From Bradyrhizobium arachidis (GTDB lineage: Bacteria > Pseudomonadota > Alphaproteobacteria > Rhizobiales > Xanthobacteraceae), in the NCBI RefSeq assembly GCF_024758505.1, contig NZ_CP077970.1, positions 7,254,001-7,318,000 on the forward strand: a stretch of DNA of 64,000 nt, given 5' to 3'. The notes below the pieces were generated by a model. It had not been told where the DNA came from, did not search any database, and saw only the letters and a list, made by a program, of their open reading frames with translations. Numbering within the stretch: position 1 is the first letter of the stretch; each line of letters opens with the position of its first letter. Below are positions 53,600-62,632 of this stretch, piece after piece. The position numbers were made by a program, and so were the translations under genes.

Positions 53600-53721
53600 C
53601 AAACGATCAGGCCGCCGCACTGCGTTGGCGACCTCTGACGATTTGGGAAAGGAAAATCGCACCGGCCACCTCTTTAGGAGGTGCGCCACCAAAGACGGGA
53701 TGGGCGGACAGCGATGCTCAT
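53600..53721 (-). promoter_or_regulatory. trp attenuator region
   Basis: Between the leader peptide and trpE(G) two competing hairpins can form. The early one pairs CACCTC and GAGGTG across the leader stop (53667-53672 with 53678-53683). The late one pairs GGTCGCC (53627-53633) with GGCGGCC (53610-53616, one G-U pair) and is followed on the minus strand by TGATCGTTTGT, a short U-run. This is the classic layout for ribosome-stalling attenuation. Confidence 0.75.
53674..53721 (-). CDS. trpL: trp leader peptide (15 residues)
   Basis: The frame reads MSIAVRPSRLWWRTS then stop. Two adjacent Trp codons (TGG TGG) at positions 11-12 lie just before the attenuator hairpins. No Shine-Dalgarno precedes the ATG; a promoter placed right upstream suggests a leaderless transcript, as reported for rhizobial trpL. 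An in-frame ATG six codons earlier (MVCSSP-) is less likely. The leader RNA may also act as a small RNA (rnTrpL) in trans; this is inferred from relatives. Confidence 0.85.
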   Translation of the reverse strand: MSIAVRPSRLWWRTS

Positions 53722-53727
53722 GGGGGA

Positions 53728-53758
53728 ACTACACACCATGGCGCGGGGGCGGCGTCAA
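53728..53758 (-). promoter_or_regulatory. probable trpL promoter
   Basis: On the minus strand TTGACG (53753-53758) is a good -35 box. Either TGTGTA (53730-53735, 17-base spacer) or TGTAGT (53728-53733, 19-base spacer) can serve as -10. Both put the start of transcription at or next to the A of the trpL ATG at 53721, consistent with a leaderless mRNA. Confidence 0.6.
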
Positions 53759-53835
53759 GGGTGCGTAGGCGGCGGCCAACCCTTCCGGTTCAGGCCGCCG
53801 TGCGGATAGGTCCGACTTCGCTCCTGCATCGGGCC

Positions 53836-54124
53836 TCACACAAGCTCGTCCGGGCCTGGCGCATCGCGGCGTCCGTGACGAACATGGATAATCACCAGAT
53901 CGTCACCGACCAGGAGATGCTAAACCAGATACGGGAATGGCACGATCGGAAACAACGCCGGGAATGTCGGTCGCACGTCCGAGACTTGGATATTGTGTCA
54001 GCAATCTAGCAGTCGATCGGATACGCCGCACAACCGCACTTGCCGCCCGCTTGTCGTGCTGCGCGATGTATTCGTGGATTCCGTCAATATCGTTGCGGGC
54101 ACGCTGAGCGTACCTCAGCCTCAC
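53836..54124 (-). pseudogene. ParE-type toxin remnant, frameshifted with internal stop
   Basis: The intact N-terminal part reads VRLRYAQRARNDIDGIHEYI then AQHDKRAASAVVRRIRSTAR and LLTQYPSLGRATDIPGV, clearly RelE/ParE. After GV (near 53950-53957) a frameshift is needed: the next frame continues FPIVPFPYLV, then hits a TAG (53920-53922) and resumes HLLVGDDLVIIHVRHGRR. So both a frameshift and a nonsense change break it. It starts at GTG, overlapping the antitoxin stop (GTGA). Confidence 0.8.
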
Positions 54125-54348
54125 AGGCCACACTTCTTCCAAAGAGCGGCCATTTCCTCGTCGGTTGCGAATTCACCTCGCTCGGCCTGCTGAAATCCCT
54201 CCAGCACTCCCGCGCGATGCTCCTCCGGCACAACGAACAGATCGCCGTCGGCGGCGACAATCTGCTCCAGCACTTCGGCGACATAGGCCTGCCGATCCTC
54301 AGGCAGCCTCTTCACCTTTTCAAGAACGTCTTCCAAGACCTTGGTCAT
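54121..54348 (-). CDS. antitoxin of a degenerate ParE-type module
   Basis: A 75-residue protein: MTKVLEDVLEKVKRLPEDRQ then AYVAEVLEQIVAADGDLFVV and EEMAALWKKCGL. The layout (short helices, Glu/Asp-rich C-terminus, WKKCGL end) fits antitoxins encoded just ahead of a RelE/ParE toxin. It overlaps the toxin GTG by 4 bases. The frame opens further upstream, but the ATG at 54348 is the best start. Since the toxin is broken, it may be a solitary antitoxin. Confidence 0.75.
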   Translation of the reverse strand: MTKVLEDVLEKVKRLPEDRQAYVAEVLEQIVAADGDLFVVPEEHRAGVLEGFQQAERGEFATDEEMAALWKKCGL

Positions 54349-54391
54349 GGATGGAATATATAGCAGATCCCCGCCGAAATCGATCCACTCC

Positions 54392-55066
54392 TCACCCCAG
54401 ATGCTTGCGGAAAAACTCCGTGGCCCGGCCCCAGGCGAGCTCGGCGGCTTCGCGGTCGTGCACGGCCTGGCGCTGCTCGTTGACGAAGGCGTGCTCGGCG
54501 TCATAGCGGAACAGCTCGAGCGACTTGCCGGCGGCCTTCATGCCCTTCTCGAAGGCATCGACCACCTGCGGCGTGCACCAGTCGTCCTTGTTGGCAAAAT
54601 GCGCCTGGAGCGGAATCTTGACGTCGGCGGGTTTTGCCGCCTGCTCCGGCGGGATGCCGTAGAACACGACGCCGGCTGCAAGCTCCGGAATCTTGGTCGC
54701 ACCGATGATGGTCACGGCGCCGCCGAGGCAGAAGCCGGTCAGGCCGACCTTGGCGCCGTTCTTGGAGAGAAATTGCGCGGCGCCACGTACGGTCTGCGTG
54801 GTGGCGTCCATGAAGTCGAGCGAGTTCATCTCGCGATTGGCGGAGTCGGTGTCGTGATACGGCACCACCGTGCCCTTGTAGAGATCGGGCGCCAGCGCAT
54901 CGAAGCCGGCGAGTGCAAAGCGGTCGCACAGGCCCTTGATCTGGTCCTGCAGTCCCCACCATTCCTGGATCACGACCACGCCCGGGGCGTTGCCGCGCGC
55001 GGCATTGGCGAGGTAGCCCGAAGCGTCCTTGCCGTCCGGCCGCTTGAAGGTGATGACGGTTCCCAT
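54392..55066 (-). CDS. dienelactone hydrolase family protein
   Basis: A 224-residue alpha/beta hydrolase. Nucleophile Cys lies in GLTGFCLGGAVTII, as in dienelactone hydrolases. The acid is in HFANKDDWCTPQVVD and the His in DAEHAFVNEQR, so the Cys-Asp-His triad is complete. The oxyanion segment is VVVIQEWWGLQDQIKGL. The start at 55066 has GGAGGAAAGC directly upstream; the longer frame is repeat sequence. Its true substrate (dienelactone or other) is not known. Confidence 0.92.
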   Translation of the reverse strand: MGTVITFKRPDGKDASGYLANAARGNAPGVVVIQEWWGLQDQIKGLCDRFALAGFDALAPDLYKGTVVPYHDTDSANREMNSLDFMDATTQTVRGAAQFLSKNGAKVGLTGFCLGGAVTIIGATKIPELAAGVVFYGIPPEQAAKPADVKIPLQAHFANKDDWCTPQVVDAFEKGMKAAGKSLELFRYDAEHAFVNEQRQAVHDREAAELAWGRATEFFRKHLG

Positions 55067-55144
55067 GCTTTCCTCCGACGATCTTTTTGGGGGGCGGTTG
55101 CAGGTATTTTGGCGGGTGCGCGGGCGTGGCGCAATCCACACGTT

Positions 55145-55245
55145 CGTCATTCCGGGGCGATGCGCAGTATCGAACCCGGAATCTCGAGATTCCACAATTC
55201 GCAATCGCGAATTGGGGTTCGCGCTTCGCGCGCCCCGGAATGACG
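55145..55245. repeat. palindromic intergenic repeat, family A copy 5
   Basis: It begins CGTCATTCCGGGGCGATGCG and ends CGCGCCCCGGAATGACGG, with the palindromic centre AATCTCGAGATT and inner arms ACAATTCGCAATCGCGAATT. It is very close to copy 2. It lies between the hydrolase gene and the fbcH terminator. Confidence 0.85.
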
Positions 55246-55253
55246 GTGCCATG

Positions 55254-55279
55254 AAAAAAGCCCCCTTGCGGGGGCCTTT
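55254..55279 (-). terminator. intrinsic terminator of the fbcFH operon
   Basis: Read on the minus strand, GCCCCC-GCAA-GGGGGC forms a perfect 6-bp stem with a tetraloop, followed by six T. It lies about 25 bases after the fbcH stop. The upstream side also has AAAGG, so it may work weakly in both directions. Confidence 0.88.
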
Positions 55280-55304
55280 CGTTGTCTCGTCTGACCTGCG
55301 CCGT

Positions 55305-57368
55305 TCAGTGCGCGTCGGCCCAGACCTTCTTCTTGGTGAAGTACATCAGGCCCGCGAAGATGATCAGGAACACGAACACCTGGAAGCCGAGCTGCTTGCG
55401 CGCCTCCATGTGCGGCTCTGCGGTCCACATCAGGAAGGTGGTGACGTCCTTGGCGTACTGCGCGACCGTGGCCGGCGAGCCGTCGTCATAGGTCACCTGA
55501 CCGTCGGAGAGCGGCTTCGGCATCTTGATGGCGTGGCCCGGGAAGTACTTGTTGAAGTACGAGCCTTCCGGGATCGTCACGCCCGCGGGCGCATGGTCCT
55601 CGTAGCCTTGCAGCACGGCTGCGACGTAGTCGGGGCCCTGCTCCTGGTACTGCGTGAAGACGTCGAAGATGAACCAGGGGAAACCGCGCTTGTAGCTGCG
55701 CGCCTTGGTGATCAGCGACAGGTCCGGCGGCGCCGCACCGCCGTTCGCCGCACGAGCCGCCTGCTCGTTCGGGAATGGCGAGGGGAAGTAATCCGCCGGG
55801 CGGCCCGGGCGCTCGAACATGTCGCCCGCATCGTTCGGGCCGTCCTTGATCTTGTACTCGGACGCAAACGCCGCCGCCTGCGCCACCGAGTAGCTGGGCC
55901 CGCCGGCCTCAGCCAGATTGCGGAAGGCGATGTAGGAGAGGCCGTGGCAGCTGGAGCAGACTTCCTTGTAGACCTTCAAGCCGCGCTGAAGCGCACCGCG
56001 GTCGAACTTGCCGAACGGACCCGAGAACGACCACTTGTTGCCGGGCGGAGTGTCCGAGCCTTCGGACGCGCGCGCGCCATCCACCGAGCCCAGGAACAGC
56101 GCGCCGGCAGCCACCAGCGCGACCGCAATGGACGCTACCGCCTTGCGGGACTTGGCCAGCACGGCTTCGGAGATCGAGTTCGGCACCGGCCGCGGCGTCT
56201 CGATGCGGGCGAGCAGCGGCAGCACGATCAGGAAGTAGGCGAAGTAGCAGACCGTCAGGATGCGGCCGGCGATGACGTAGATGCCTTCGGGCGGCTGCGC
56301 GCCGAGATAGCCGAGCAGGATGCAGACCACGACGAAGATCCAGAAGAACTGCTTGGCGAGCGGACGATACTTCGAGGAGCGGGTCTTGGCGCTGTCGAGC
56401 CAGGGCAGGAACACCAGCACGATGATCGCCGAGAACATGCCGATGACGCCCGCGAGCTTGTTCGGGATCGAACGCAGGATCGCGTAGAACGGCAGGTAGT
56501 ACCATTCGGGCACGATGTGCGGCGGCGTCACGCCGGGGTTGGCCGGGATGTAGTTGTCGGCATCGCCGAGATAGTTCGGCATGTAGAAGATGAACCAGGC
56601 GTAGAGCAGCAGGAAGCAGGACACGCCGAAGAAGTCCTTCATGGTCGCATGCGGCGTGAACGGCACCGTGTCCTTTTCCGTCTTGGGTTCGACGCCGTCG
56701 GGATTGTTCTGGCCGGCGACGTGCAGCGCCCAGACGTGCAGCACGACGACGCCCGCGATCACGAACGGCAGCAGATAGTGCAGCGAGAAGAAACGGTTCA
56801 GGGTCGGATTGCCGACCGAATAGCCGCCCCACAACAGCGTCACGATGCTCTCGCCGACATAGGGAATGGCGGAGAACAGATTGGTGATGACGGTGGCACC
56901 CCAGAAGCTCATCTGACCCCAGGGCAGCACGTAGCCCATGAAGCCTGTCGCCATCATCAGCAGATAGATGATGACGCCGAGGATCCACAGCACCTCGCGC
57001 GGCTCCTTGTACGACCCGTAGTAAAGGCCGCGGAACATGTGGACGTAGACGGCGAAGAAGAACATCGACGCACCGACCGCGTGCATGTTGCGCAGCAGCC
57101 AGCCGTAATTGACGTCGCGCACGATCAGCTCGACCGACTTGAAGGCGAGGTCCGCATACGGCGTGTAGTGCATCGCCAGGATGACGCCGGTCAGGATCTG
57201 CACGCCGAGCATGAAGGACAGGATGGCGCCGAAGGTCCACCAGTAGTTCAGGTTACGCGGCGTCGGATAGGCCACGAACGACGAGTGCACGAGACCAAAG
57301 ATCGGTAGCCGCCGCTCGATCCATTTCAGGGCTGGATTGCTCGGCTGGTAGTCGGAGGGTCCGCTCAT
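55305..57368 (-). CDS. fbcH: cytochrome b/c1 fusion of the bc1 complex
   Basis: A 687-residue precursor. Residues 1-~405 are cytochrome b, with heme His at 96, 110, 197 and 211 and the Qo motif PEWY (287-290). Residues ~408-434 ([20 protein letters not shown] then VDGARA) form an internal signal sequence. Cytochrome c1 follows with the heme site CSSCH (471-475) and a C-terminal anchor helix. Rhizobia with this fusion cut it into two proteins after translation. It follows fbcF by 68 bases on the minus strand. Confidence 0.97.
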   Translation of the reverse strand: MSGPSDYQPSNPALKWIERRLPIFGLVHSSFVAYPTPRNLNYWWTFGAILSFMLGVQILTGVILAMHYTPYADLAFKSVELIVRDVNYGWLLRNMHAVGASMFFFAVYVHMFRGLYYGSYKEPREVLWILGVIIYLLMMATGFMGYVLPWGQMSFWGATVITNLFSAIPYVGESIVTLLWGGYSVGNPTLNRFFSLHYLLPFVIAGVVVLHVWALHVAGQNNPDGVEPKTEKDTVPFTPHATMKDFFGVSCFLLLYAWFIFYMPNYLGDADNYIPANPGVTPPHIVPEWYYLPFYAILRSIPNKLAGVIGMFSAIIVLVFLPWLDSAKTRSSKYRPLAKQFFWIFVVVCILLGYLGAQPPEGIYVIAGRILTVCYFAYFLIVLPLLARIETPRPVPNSISEAVLAKSRKAVASIAVALVAAGALFLGSVDGARASEGSDTPPGNKWSFSGPFGKFDRGALQRGLKVYKEVCSSCHGLSYIAFRNLAEAGGPSYSVAQAAAFASEYKIKDGPNDAGDMFERPGRPADYFPSPFPNEQAARAANGGAAPPDLSLITKARSYKRGFPWFIFDVFTQYQEQGPDYVAAVLQGYEDHAPAGVTIPEGSYFNKYFPGHAIKMPKPLSDGQVTYDDGSPATVAQYAKDVTTFLMWTAEPHMEARKQLGFQVFVFLIIFAGLMYFTKKKVWADAH

Positions 57369-57436
57369 GATGCGATCCTGAGGAAATAAAGCGACGCGAC
57401 GGGTTCAAAGGCCGGGAACGAAAAAGCTCCCGTGCC

Positions 57437-57967
57437 TCAACCGATCTGGATTTTGGTGTCTGAGACGAACTGGTACGGCGGCACCGGCAGGTTCGCGGGT
57501 GCGGGCCCCTGACGGATGCGGCCGGAGGTGTCGTACACCGAGCCGTGGCACGGGCAGAAGAAGCCGTCGTAGCTGCCTTCATGGGCGATCGGGATGCAGC
57601 CGAGATGGGTGCAGATGCCGATCACGACCAGCCACTGCTCATGGCCAGCCTTGGTCCGGGCCTCGTCGGATTGCGGATCGGGCAGGCTCGCCACGTTGAC
57701 GGAACGAGCCGCATCGACCTGCTTCTTGGTCCGATGGCTGATATAGATCGGCTTGCCGCGCCAGAAGACCTTGACGTCCTGGCCTTCGGCGATCGGGGCG
57801 AGATCGACCTCGATCGGCGCGCCGGCGGCGATGGTCGAGGCGTCCGGATTCATCTGGGAAATGAACGGCCAGAGCGTCGCTGCGCCCCCAACTGCGGCGG
57901 CAGCCCCCGTTGCAACAAAAAGGAAATCACGGCGTGTCGGATGGTCCGCCGAAGACGCTGTCGTCAC
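57437..57967 (-). CDS. fbcF: Rieske iron-sulfur subunit of the bc1 complex
   Basis: A 176-residue Rieske protein. The 2Fe-2S ligands lie in CTHLGC (119-124) and CPCHGS (138-143). A twin-arginine type leader, TRRDFLFVATGAAAAVGG, anchors it at the N-terminus. The GTG at 57967 is chosen because the leader starts there; the longer frame to 58177 is unsupported. With fbcH it forms the bc1 complex, which oxidises ubiquinol and reduces cytochrome c in the respiratory chain. Confidence 0.96.
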   Translation of the reverse strand: MTTASSADHPTRRDFLFVATGAAAAVGGAATLWPFISQMNPDASTIAAGAPIEVDLAPIAEGQDVKVFWRGKPIYISHRTKKQVDAARSVNVASLPDPQSDEARTKAGHEQWLVVIGICTHLGCIPIAHEGSYDGFFCPCHGSVYDTSGRIRQGPAPANLPVPPYQFVSDTKIQIG

Positions 57968-58257
57968 GATTCCAACCCTTTCATTTGTGCGACCGGTGGA
58001 ACCGCCCCAGGGGGCGCCCACGAAGGTCCCCAGAACAGGCTGCCGGCGCCCGCGGCCCCCCGCGGCGGCAGAACGATGCTTCTCCGCGCCAATTGGGCGA
58101 AAACCGCAGTCCAGAATCGTTCTATTGGCACCCTTGCCCGGCGAGCGCAAGCCCGCTATCGGCGCGGAAGCGTGCAATGCACGAATTCCGCGGCCTGCGA
58201 TGTTTTATTGAGACATTTTTGGCCGCACCAACGCTTAGCCAACCCTTGGCCGACCCC

Positions 58258-58716
58258 ATGCAGATAGCGCTCTTCCAGCCCGACATCCCTCAAAACACTG
58301 GTACGATTCTCAGGCTGTGCGCCTGTCTGGATATGGCCGCCCATATCATCGAGCCTGCGGGTTTTCCGGTCTCGGACCGGCATTTCCGTCGGGCGGGAAT
58401 GGACTATCTCGACCAGGTCAGCTTGACCCGCCACGATTCCTGGTCGAAGTTCCAGGCCTGGCGCGCGGCGCAGGGCCACCGGCTGTTGCTCTTCACCACC
58501 AAGGGCGCGACCAACTACCTTGATTTTCGCTATCAGCCGTCGGACATCCTGCTGCTCGGACGCGAGAGCGCCGGCGTCAGCGACGAAGTGGTCGCGGCCG
58601 CGGATGCGCGGCTGGTGATTCCGATCAAGCCGGGGCTGCGGTCGCTCAATGTGGCGATGGCCGCGGCAATGGCCGCGGGCGAGGCGCTGCGGCAGGTCCG
58701 GGACCCGCAAATCTAA
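58258..58716 (+). CDS. trmL: tRNA (cytidine(34)-2'-O)-methyltransferase
   Basis: A 152-residue SPOUT methyltransferase. Signatures: MQIALFQPDIPQNTGTILRL at the N-terminus, GRESAGVSDEVVAAADARLV and the knot motif VIPIKPGLRSLNVAMAAAMA near the C-terminus. It methylates the wobble position of tRNA-Leu. Start at the ATG 58258, matching the family N-terminus; the frame extends far upstream without support. It is divergent from fbcF, with about 290 bases between. Confidence 0.94.
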   Translation: MQIALFQPDIPQNTGTILRLCACLDMAAHIIEPAGFPVSDRHFRRAGMDYLDQVSLTRHDSWSKFQAWRAAQGHRLLLFTTKGATNYLDFRYQPSDILLLGRESAGVSDEVVAAADARLVIPIKPGLRSLNVAMAAAMAAGEALRQVRDPQI

Positions 58717-58747
58717 GGTGAAGGTCTGAGGTTTTGAGGAGAAGGTC

Positions 58748-59380
58748 GTGAGCTACGCGGTCAAGGAGATCTTCCTGACCCTTCAGGGCGAAGGCGCCCA
58801 TGCCGGGCGCGCATCGGTGTTCTGCCGCTTTGCGGGCTGCAATCTCTGGAGCGGCCGCGAGGCGGATCGCACTGACGCCGTCTGCCAGTTCTGCGACACC
58901 GATTTCGTCGGCACCGACGGCACGCTGGGCGGGCGCTACGCCACCGCCGAAGAGCTCGCCCGCACCATCGCCGCGCAATGGCAAGGGGCGAACGACCAGC
59001 GCTACGTGGTGCTGACCGGCGGCGAGCCGCTGTTGCAGGTGGACGGACCCCTCGTCGATGCGCTACATGCGGCTGGCTTCGAGATCGGGGTCGAGACCAA
59101 CGGCACCATGCTGCCGCCCGACGGGCTCGACTGGATCTGCGTGAGCCCGAAAGCGGGAAGCGAACTCGTCCTGCGGCGCGGGCACGAGCTCAAGCTGGTG
59201 TATCCGCAGGCTCAGGCCCTGCCTGAAGCCTTTGAGGACCTCGCCTTCGAGCGTTTCTCGCTGCAGCCGATGGACGGGCCTGATGTGGCCGAGAACACCG
59301 CGCGCGCGATCGATTATTGCCTGCGCCATCCGCAATGGCGGCTGAGCGTGCAGACACACAAGACACTCGGAATTCGATAG
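58748..59380 (+). CDS. queE: 7-carboxy-7-deazaguanine synthase
   Basis: A 210-residue radical SAM enzyme of queuosine synthesis. It has TLQGEGAHAGRASVFCRFAG and the modified cluster motif CX14CX2C (C in FAGCNLWSGR, then CQFC in AVCQFCDTDF), as in the Burkholderia-type QueE. It converts carboxytetrahydropterin to CDG. A GTG start at 58748 follows TGAGGAGAAGG. It leads a run of four genes (queE-queD-hemF-HAD) with gaps of 17, 4 and -4 bases. Confidence 0.95.
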   Translation: MSYAVKEIFLTLQGEGAHAGRASVFCRFAGCNLWSGREADRTDAVCQFCDTDFVGTDGTLGGRYATAEELARTIAAQWQGANDQRYVVLTGGEPLLQVDGPLVDALHAAGFEIGVETNGTMLPPDGLDWICVSPKAGSELVLRRGHELKLVYPQAQALPEAFEDLAFERFSLQPMDGPDVAENTARAIDYCLRHPQWRLSVQTHKTLGIR

Positions 59381-59397
59381 GACCGGTTGACGACGAG

Positions 59398-59763
59398 ATG
59401 TGGGAATTGACGAAATCGTTTCGCTTCGAGGCGGCGCATGCGCTGTCCGGCACGACCTTCGGCGCCGCCAGCGAGGAGATCCACGGCCATTCGTTCCGCG
59501 CCGAGGTGACGCTGCGCGGCGCGCCCGATCCCAAAACCGGCATGGTGGTCGATCTCGGCCTCGTGCAGCGCGCGATCGAGGACGTGCGCCTGACGCTCGA
59601 TCACAAGCTGCTCAACAAGATCGAGTCGCTCGGCATCCCGACGCTTGAAAATCTCTCGCGCTTCGTCTGGGAGCGCCTCCAGCATATCGGCGGGCTCACC
59701 CGCGTCTCTATTCACCGCGACAGTTGCAACGAGAGCTGCGCCTACTACGGTCCGCAGAGCTAG
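59398..59763 (+). CDS. queD: QueD-like 6-carboxytetrahydropterin synthase, catalytic Cys replaced
   Basis: A 121-residue T-fold protein. Zinc His residues are kept (His14 in FEAAHAL; His29 and His31 in HGHSF), as is the Asp68/His69 pair in LDHKLLN. But the Cys of the family motif CxxxHGH is Ser25 here (SEEIHGH), and the substrate Glu (KETC in E. coli) aligns with Asp108 (RDSC). It is adjacent to queE, so the queuosine pathway role is likely, but the mechanism must differ or the gene belongs to a variant subfamily. Confidence 0.85.
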   Translation: MWELTKSFRFEAAHALSGTTFGAASEEIHGHSFRAEVTLRGAPDPKTGMVVDLGLVQRAIEDVRLTLDHKLLNKIESLGIPTLENLSRFVWERLQHIGGLTRVSIHRDSCNESCAYYGPQS

Positions 59764-59767
59764 CATC

Positions 59768-60655
59768 ATGGATTTGGGCGTGATCGAAGATCGCAAGGCG
59801 CGCGCGCGAAGCTGGTTCGAGCGCCTGCGCGACGACATCTGCGCGAGTTTTGAACGGCTCGAGGACGATGCTCCACCTGCGCTTTATCCGGGACAAGCCG
59901 GCCGCTTCGAGCGCACGCCCTGGAATCGCACCGATCATAGCGGCGCGCCCGGCGGCGGCGGCGTGATGTCGATGATGTATGGCCGGCTGTTCGAGAAGGT
60001 CGGCGTGCACTGCTCGACCGTGCATGGCGAGTTCGCGCCGGAGTTTCGCGCGCAGATCCCGGGCGCGTCGGAGGATCCGCGCTTCTGGGCCTCCGGCATC
60101 TCGCTGATTGCGCATATGCGCAATCCCAACGTGCCAGCGGTACACATGAACACGCGCTTCGTGGTCACGACCAAGGCCTGGTTCGGCGGCGGTGCCGATC
60201 TCACGCCCGTGCTCGACCGCCGTCGCACGCAGGAGGACACGGACACCGTCGCCTTCCATGCCGCGATGAAGCAGGCCTGCACTGGTCCGAACGGCGTCGC
60301 CGACTACGACAAGTACAAGAATTGGTGCGACGAATATTTTTACCTGCCGCACCGAAAGGAAGCGCGCGGCATCGGCGGTATCTTCTACGACTGGCATGAC
60401 AGCGGCGACTGGGAGGCTGACCTCGCCTTTACCCAGGACGTCGGCCGCGCCTTCCTGAAGATCTATCCCGAGCTCGTCCGGCGCAACTTTGCGACATCGT
60501 GGACCGCGGAGGAGCGCGAGGAGCAGTTGATCCGCCGCGGACGCTATGTCGAGTTCAACCTGCTCTACGACCGCGGCACCATTTTCGGGCTCAAGACCGG
60601 CGGCAACGTGGATTCGATCCTGTCGTCGCTGCCGCCGGAGGTGAAGTGGCCATGA
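59768..60655 (+). CDS. hemF: oxygen-dependent coproporphyrinogen III oxidase
   Basis: A 295-residue HemF converting coproporphyrinogen III to protoporphyrinogen IX with O2. Signatures: [20 protein letters not shown] near the N-terminus, [20 protein letters not shown] with the conserved His, and the C-terminal [20 protein letters not shown]. The start at 59768 follows queD by 4 bases. It is in the queE-queD-HAD run. No FNR/FixK box is obvious directly upstream. Confidence 0.96.
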   Translation: MDLGVIEDRKARARSWFERLRDDICASFERLEDDAPPALYPGQAGRFERTPWNRTDHSGAPGGGGVMSMMYGRLFEKVGVHCSTVHGEFAPEFRAQIPGASEDPRFWASGISLIAHMRNPNVPAVHMNTRFVVTTKAWFGGGADLTPVLDRRRTQEDTDTVAFHAAMKQACTGPNGVADYDKYKNWCDEYFYLPHRKEARGIGGIFYDWHDSGDWEADLAFTQDVGRAFLKIYPELVRRNFATSWTAEEREEQLIRRGRYVEFNLLYDRGTIFGLKTGGNVDSILSSLPPEVKWP

Positions 60656-61392
60656 CGATGCTGCCGCCATTGCCGCGCGCCATGCTGATCGACATGGACG
60701 ACACCATCCTGTCGGCCTATGGCCGCCCCGAGATCGCCTGGAACACGATCGCAAACGAGTTCGCGGCCGAGCTTGCGCCGCTGCCGCCGCGCGAGGTCGC
60801 AACCGCGGTGCTCGCCTTCGCGCGAAATTTTTGGGCCAATGCGGACGCCTCATGGCGACTGCGGCTCGGCGAAGCGCGGCATCTGACGGTCAAGGGCGGC
60901 TTTGCCGCGCTGGCCGCGGCCGGCCACCGCGCCCTGTCAGACGATCTCGCGGTCCGCATTGCCGATCGCTTCACCGCCTACCGCGAAGAGGAGATGTTCG
61001 TCTTCCCCGGCGCGCATGATGCGATCGACAAGTTGAAGGCGCTCGGCGTCAGGCTCGCGCTGGTGACCAACGGCGCCGCCGACATGCAGCGCGCCAAGGT
61101 CGAGCGTTTCGAGCTGACCCACCGCTTCGACCATATCCAGATCGAGGGCGAGCACGGTTTCGGCAAGCCCGAGGAGCGCGCCTATCTGCACGCCATGGAG
61201 GCGCTCGGCGTCAGCGCGAAAGACACCTGGATGATCGGCGACAATCTGGAATGGGAAGTCGTGACGCCGCAGCGCCTCGGCATCTACGCCATCTGGATCG
61301 ACGTGCATGGCGAGGGCCTGCCCGAGGGCTCGACCATCAGGCCCGATCGCATCATCCGCTCGCTGAGCGAGCTCGTGCCCGCTGCGTCGTAA
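60652..61392 (+). CDS. HAD family hydrolase
   Basis: A 246-residue haloacid dehalogenase-type phosphatase. Motif I is [17 protein letters not shown] with the nucleophile in DMDDT, motif II the [19 protein letters not shown] segment, motif III the Lys in [14 protein letters not shown], and motif [17 protein letters not shown]. It overlaps hemF by 4 bases (ATGA), so it is coupled to it. A phosphatase role on a small metabolite is likely; the substrate cannot be read. Confidence 0.93.
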   Translation: MTMLPPLPRAMLIDMDDTILSAYGRPEIAWNTIANEFAAELAPLPPREVATAVLAFARNFWANADASWRLRLGEARHLTVKGGFAALAAAGHRALSDDLAVRIADRFTAYREEEMFVFPGAHDAIDKLKALGVRLALVTNGAADMQRAKVERFELTHRFDHIQIEGEHGFGKPEERAYLHAMEALGVSAKDTWMIGDNLEWEVVTPQRLGIYAIWIDVHGEGLPEGSTIRPDRIIRSLSELVPAAS

Positions 61393-61489
61393 CGCCTCTC
61401 CCCCTCAGCCACGCCCAGTGAAATTTCTCACAGATCGCAATCAAGGATTGCGGTAGGCTGGTGCCGGGCGAGGGACGTGTGAGGCAGCG

Positions 61490-62545
61490 ATGCAGCAGGA
61501 CCTCCAGACGGCACCGCGCGCGACACCGCCTGAAGAGACGCCGGGCGTGTGGCGGAGGATTCAGTCCTGGGACAGCCGCTTGTCTGTCACCAAGGGGCTG
61601 ACCATCGTCACCCTGCTCACCGGCTTCTTCGGCGGATATTTCCAGTACCTCAACTCCTACGAGGAAAAGGTCGGCGAACAGGCCAAGGCCGACATGGCCA
61701 CCGCGACCAAAACCTTCATCGAGATCTCCAACGCCTTTGCCGAAGTGCAGATGCAGCAGGAGATCATGCTCGGCGATTTCGCCGGCGCACTGAACGATCG
61801 TCTCGATGCCGGCATCAGAAAGATGGACACCAAGGCCGCGAACGATCTGTTCCCGAACTACATCAAGGCGCGCACTGCGCTGCGCCAGAACAGCGCCGTG
61901 TTCGCGCGCGAGGCCGAGATCTATGTCGATTGGCCGAGCGACCTCACCCGTGATCCCGCAGCCCCGCGCGCGCTGAACCAGGACCCGCTCACCGAGGCGC
62001 TGCTCGACGCGTATGAGTTCGACTGCGACGCAAAAGCCAACCTGCCGAGCTTCGAAGGCACATTTTTTGACGGACAGAAGCACGGCCCAGCGAATGAACC
62101 GCTGTGCACGCCCGCACCGGGCGAGAAGAAGACTTACGTGGACCTATGTGCCCGCACGGGCGGCAATGGCGCGATCGATCCCGGCAAGGACGTCATCAAC
62201 ATCAACTGGTGGAGCGCCAAGCACCACGTGCTGACGCTGCACTACTGCTTCGAGACCATGCATGCGAAGCTCAGGACGGCACGGATCTGGGCTTCACAGA
62301 ACGAGGTCAGCGAAGAGGCCAGGCAAGACTTCCTGAGGCAGAAGGATCATTTGCGAAGGAGCCTCGAGCATCAGGGCGATCGCCTCAACGCCTTCATGAC
62401 GCTGACCATGTCGCAACTGGAACGCATCCGCGTCCGCTACCGTCCCTCCGGCTTCTTCTGTCACGTCCCTCTGGTGCGCGATGCGATCGGGGTTTTCAGC
62501 AACCAATGCCTGCCGATCCGCACGGCGGTCAACGAACGCGGGTAG
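61490..62545 (+). CDS. hypothetical membrane-anchored protein with periplasmic Cys
   Basis: A 351-residue protein with one membrane helix (LSVTKGLTIVTLLTGFFGGY, about 31-50) and a large C-terminal domain predicted outside. That part has six Cys (in EFDCDAK, EPLCTPA, VDLCART, HYCFET, FFCHVP, SNQCLP), which suggests disulfides. A helical middle (EISNAFAEVQMQQEIMLGDF) could form a coiled coil. I recognise no family. The start at 61490 is preceded by GAGGCAGCG. It stands alone downstream of the HAD gene. Confidence 0.75.
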   Translation: MQQDLQTAPRATPPEETPGVWRRIQSWDSRLSVTKGLTIVTLLTGFFGGYFQYLNSYEEKVGEQAKADMATATKTFIEISNAFAEVQMQQEIMLGDFAGALNDRLDAGIRKMDTKAANDLFPNYIKARTALRQNSAVFAREAEIYVDWPSDLTRDPAAPRALNQDPLTEALLDAYEFDCDAKANLPSFEGTFFDGQKHGPANEPLCTPAPGEKKTYVDLCARTGGNGAIDPGKDVININWWSAKHHVLTLHYCFETMHAKLRTARIWASQNEVSEEARQDFLRQKDHLRRSLEHQGDRLNAFMTLTMSQLERIRVRYRPSGFFCHVPLVRDAIGVFSNQCLPIRTAVNERG

Positions 62546-62632
62546 AGACAATCCACAGGCGCCCGTCGTGATCGGACTGTCATGACGGCTTGCTAGCCTC
62601 TCGCCTCGTCGATCAAGACAGGAGGACCAGCC

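Noticed and set aside
55029..57308. A 759-codon plus-strand frame opposite fbcH
   Set aside because: It is an antisense shadow of the cytochrome b/c1 gene with Arg/Asp/His-rich nonsense content.
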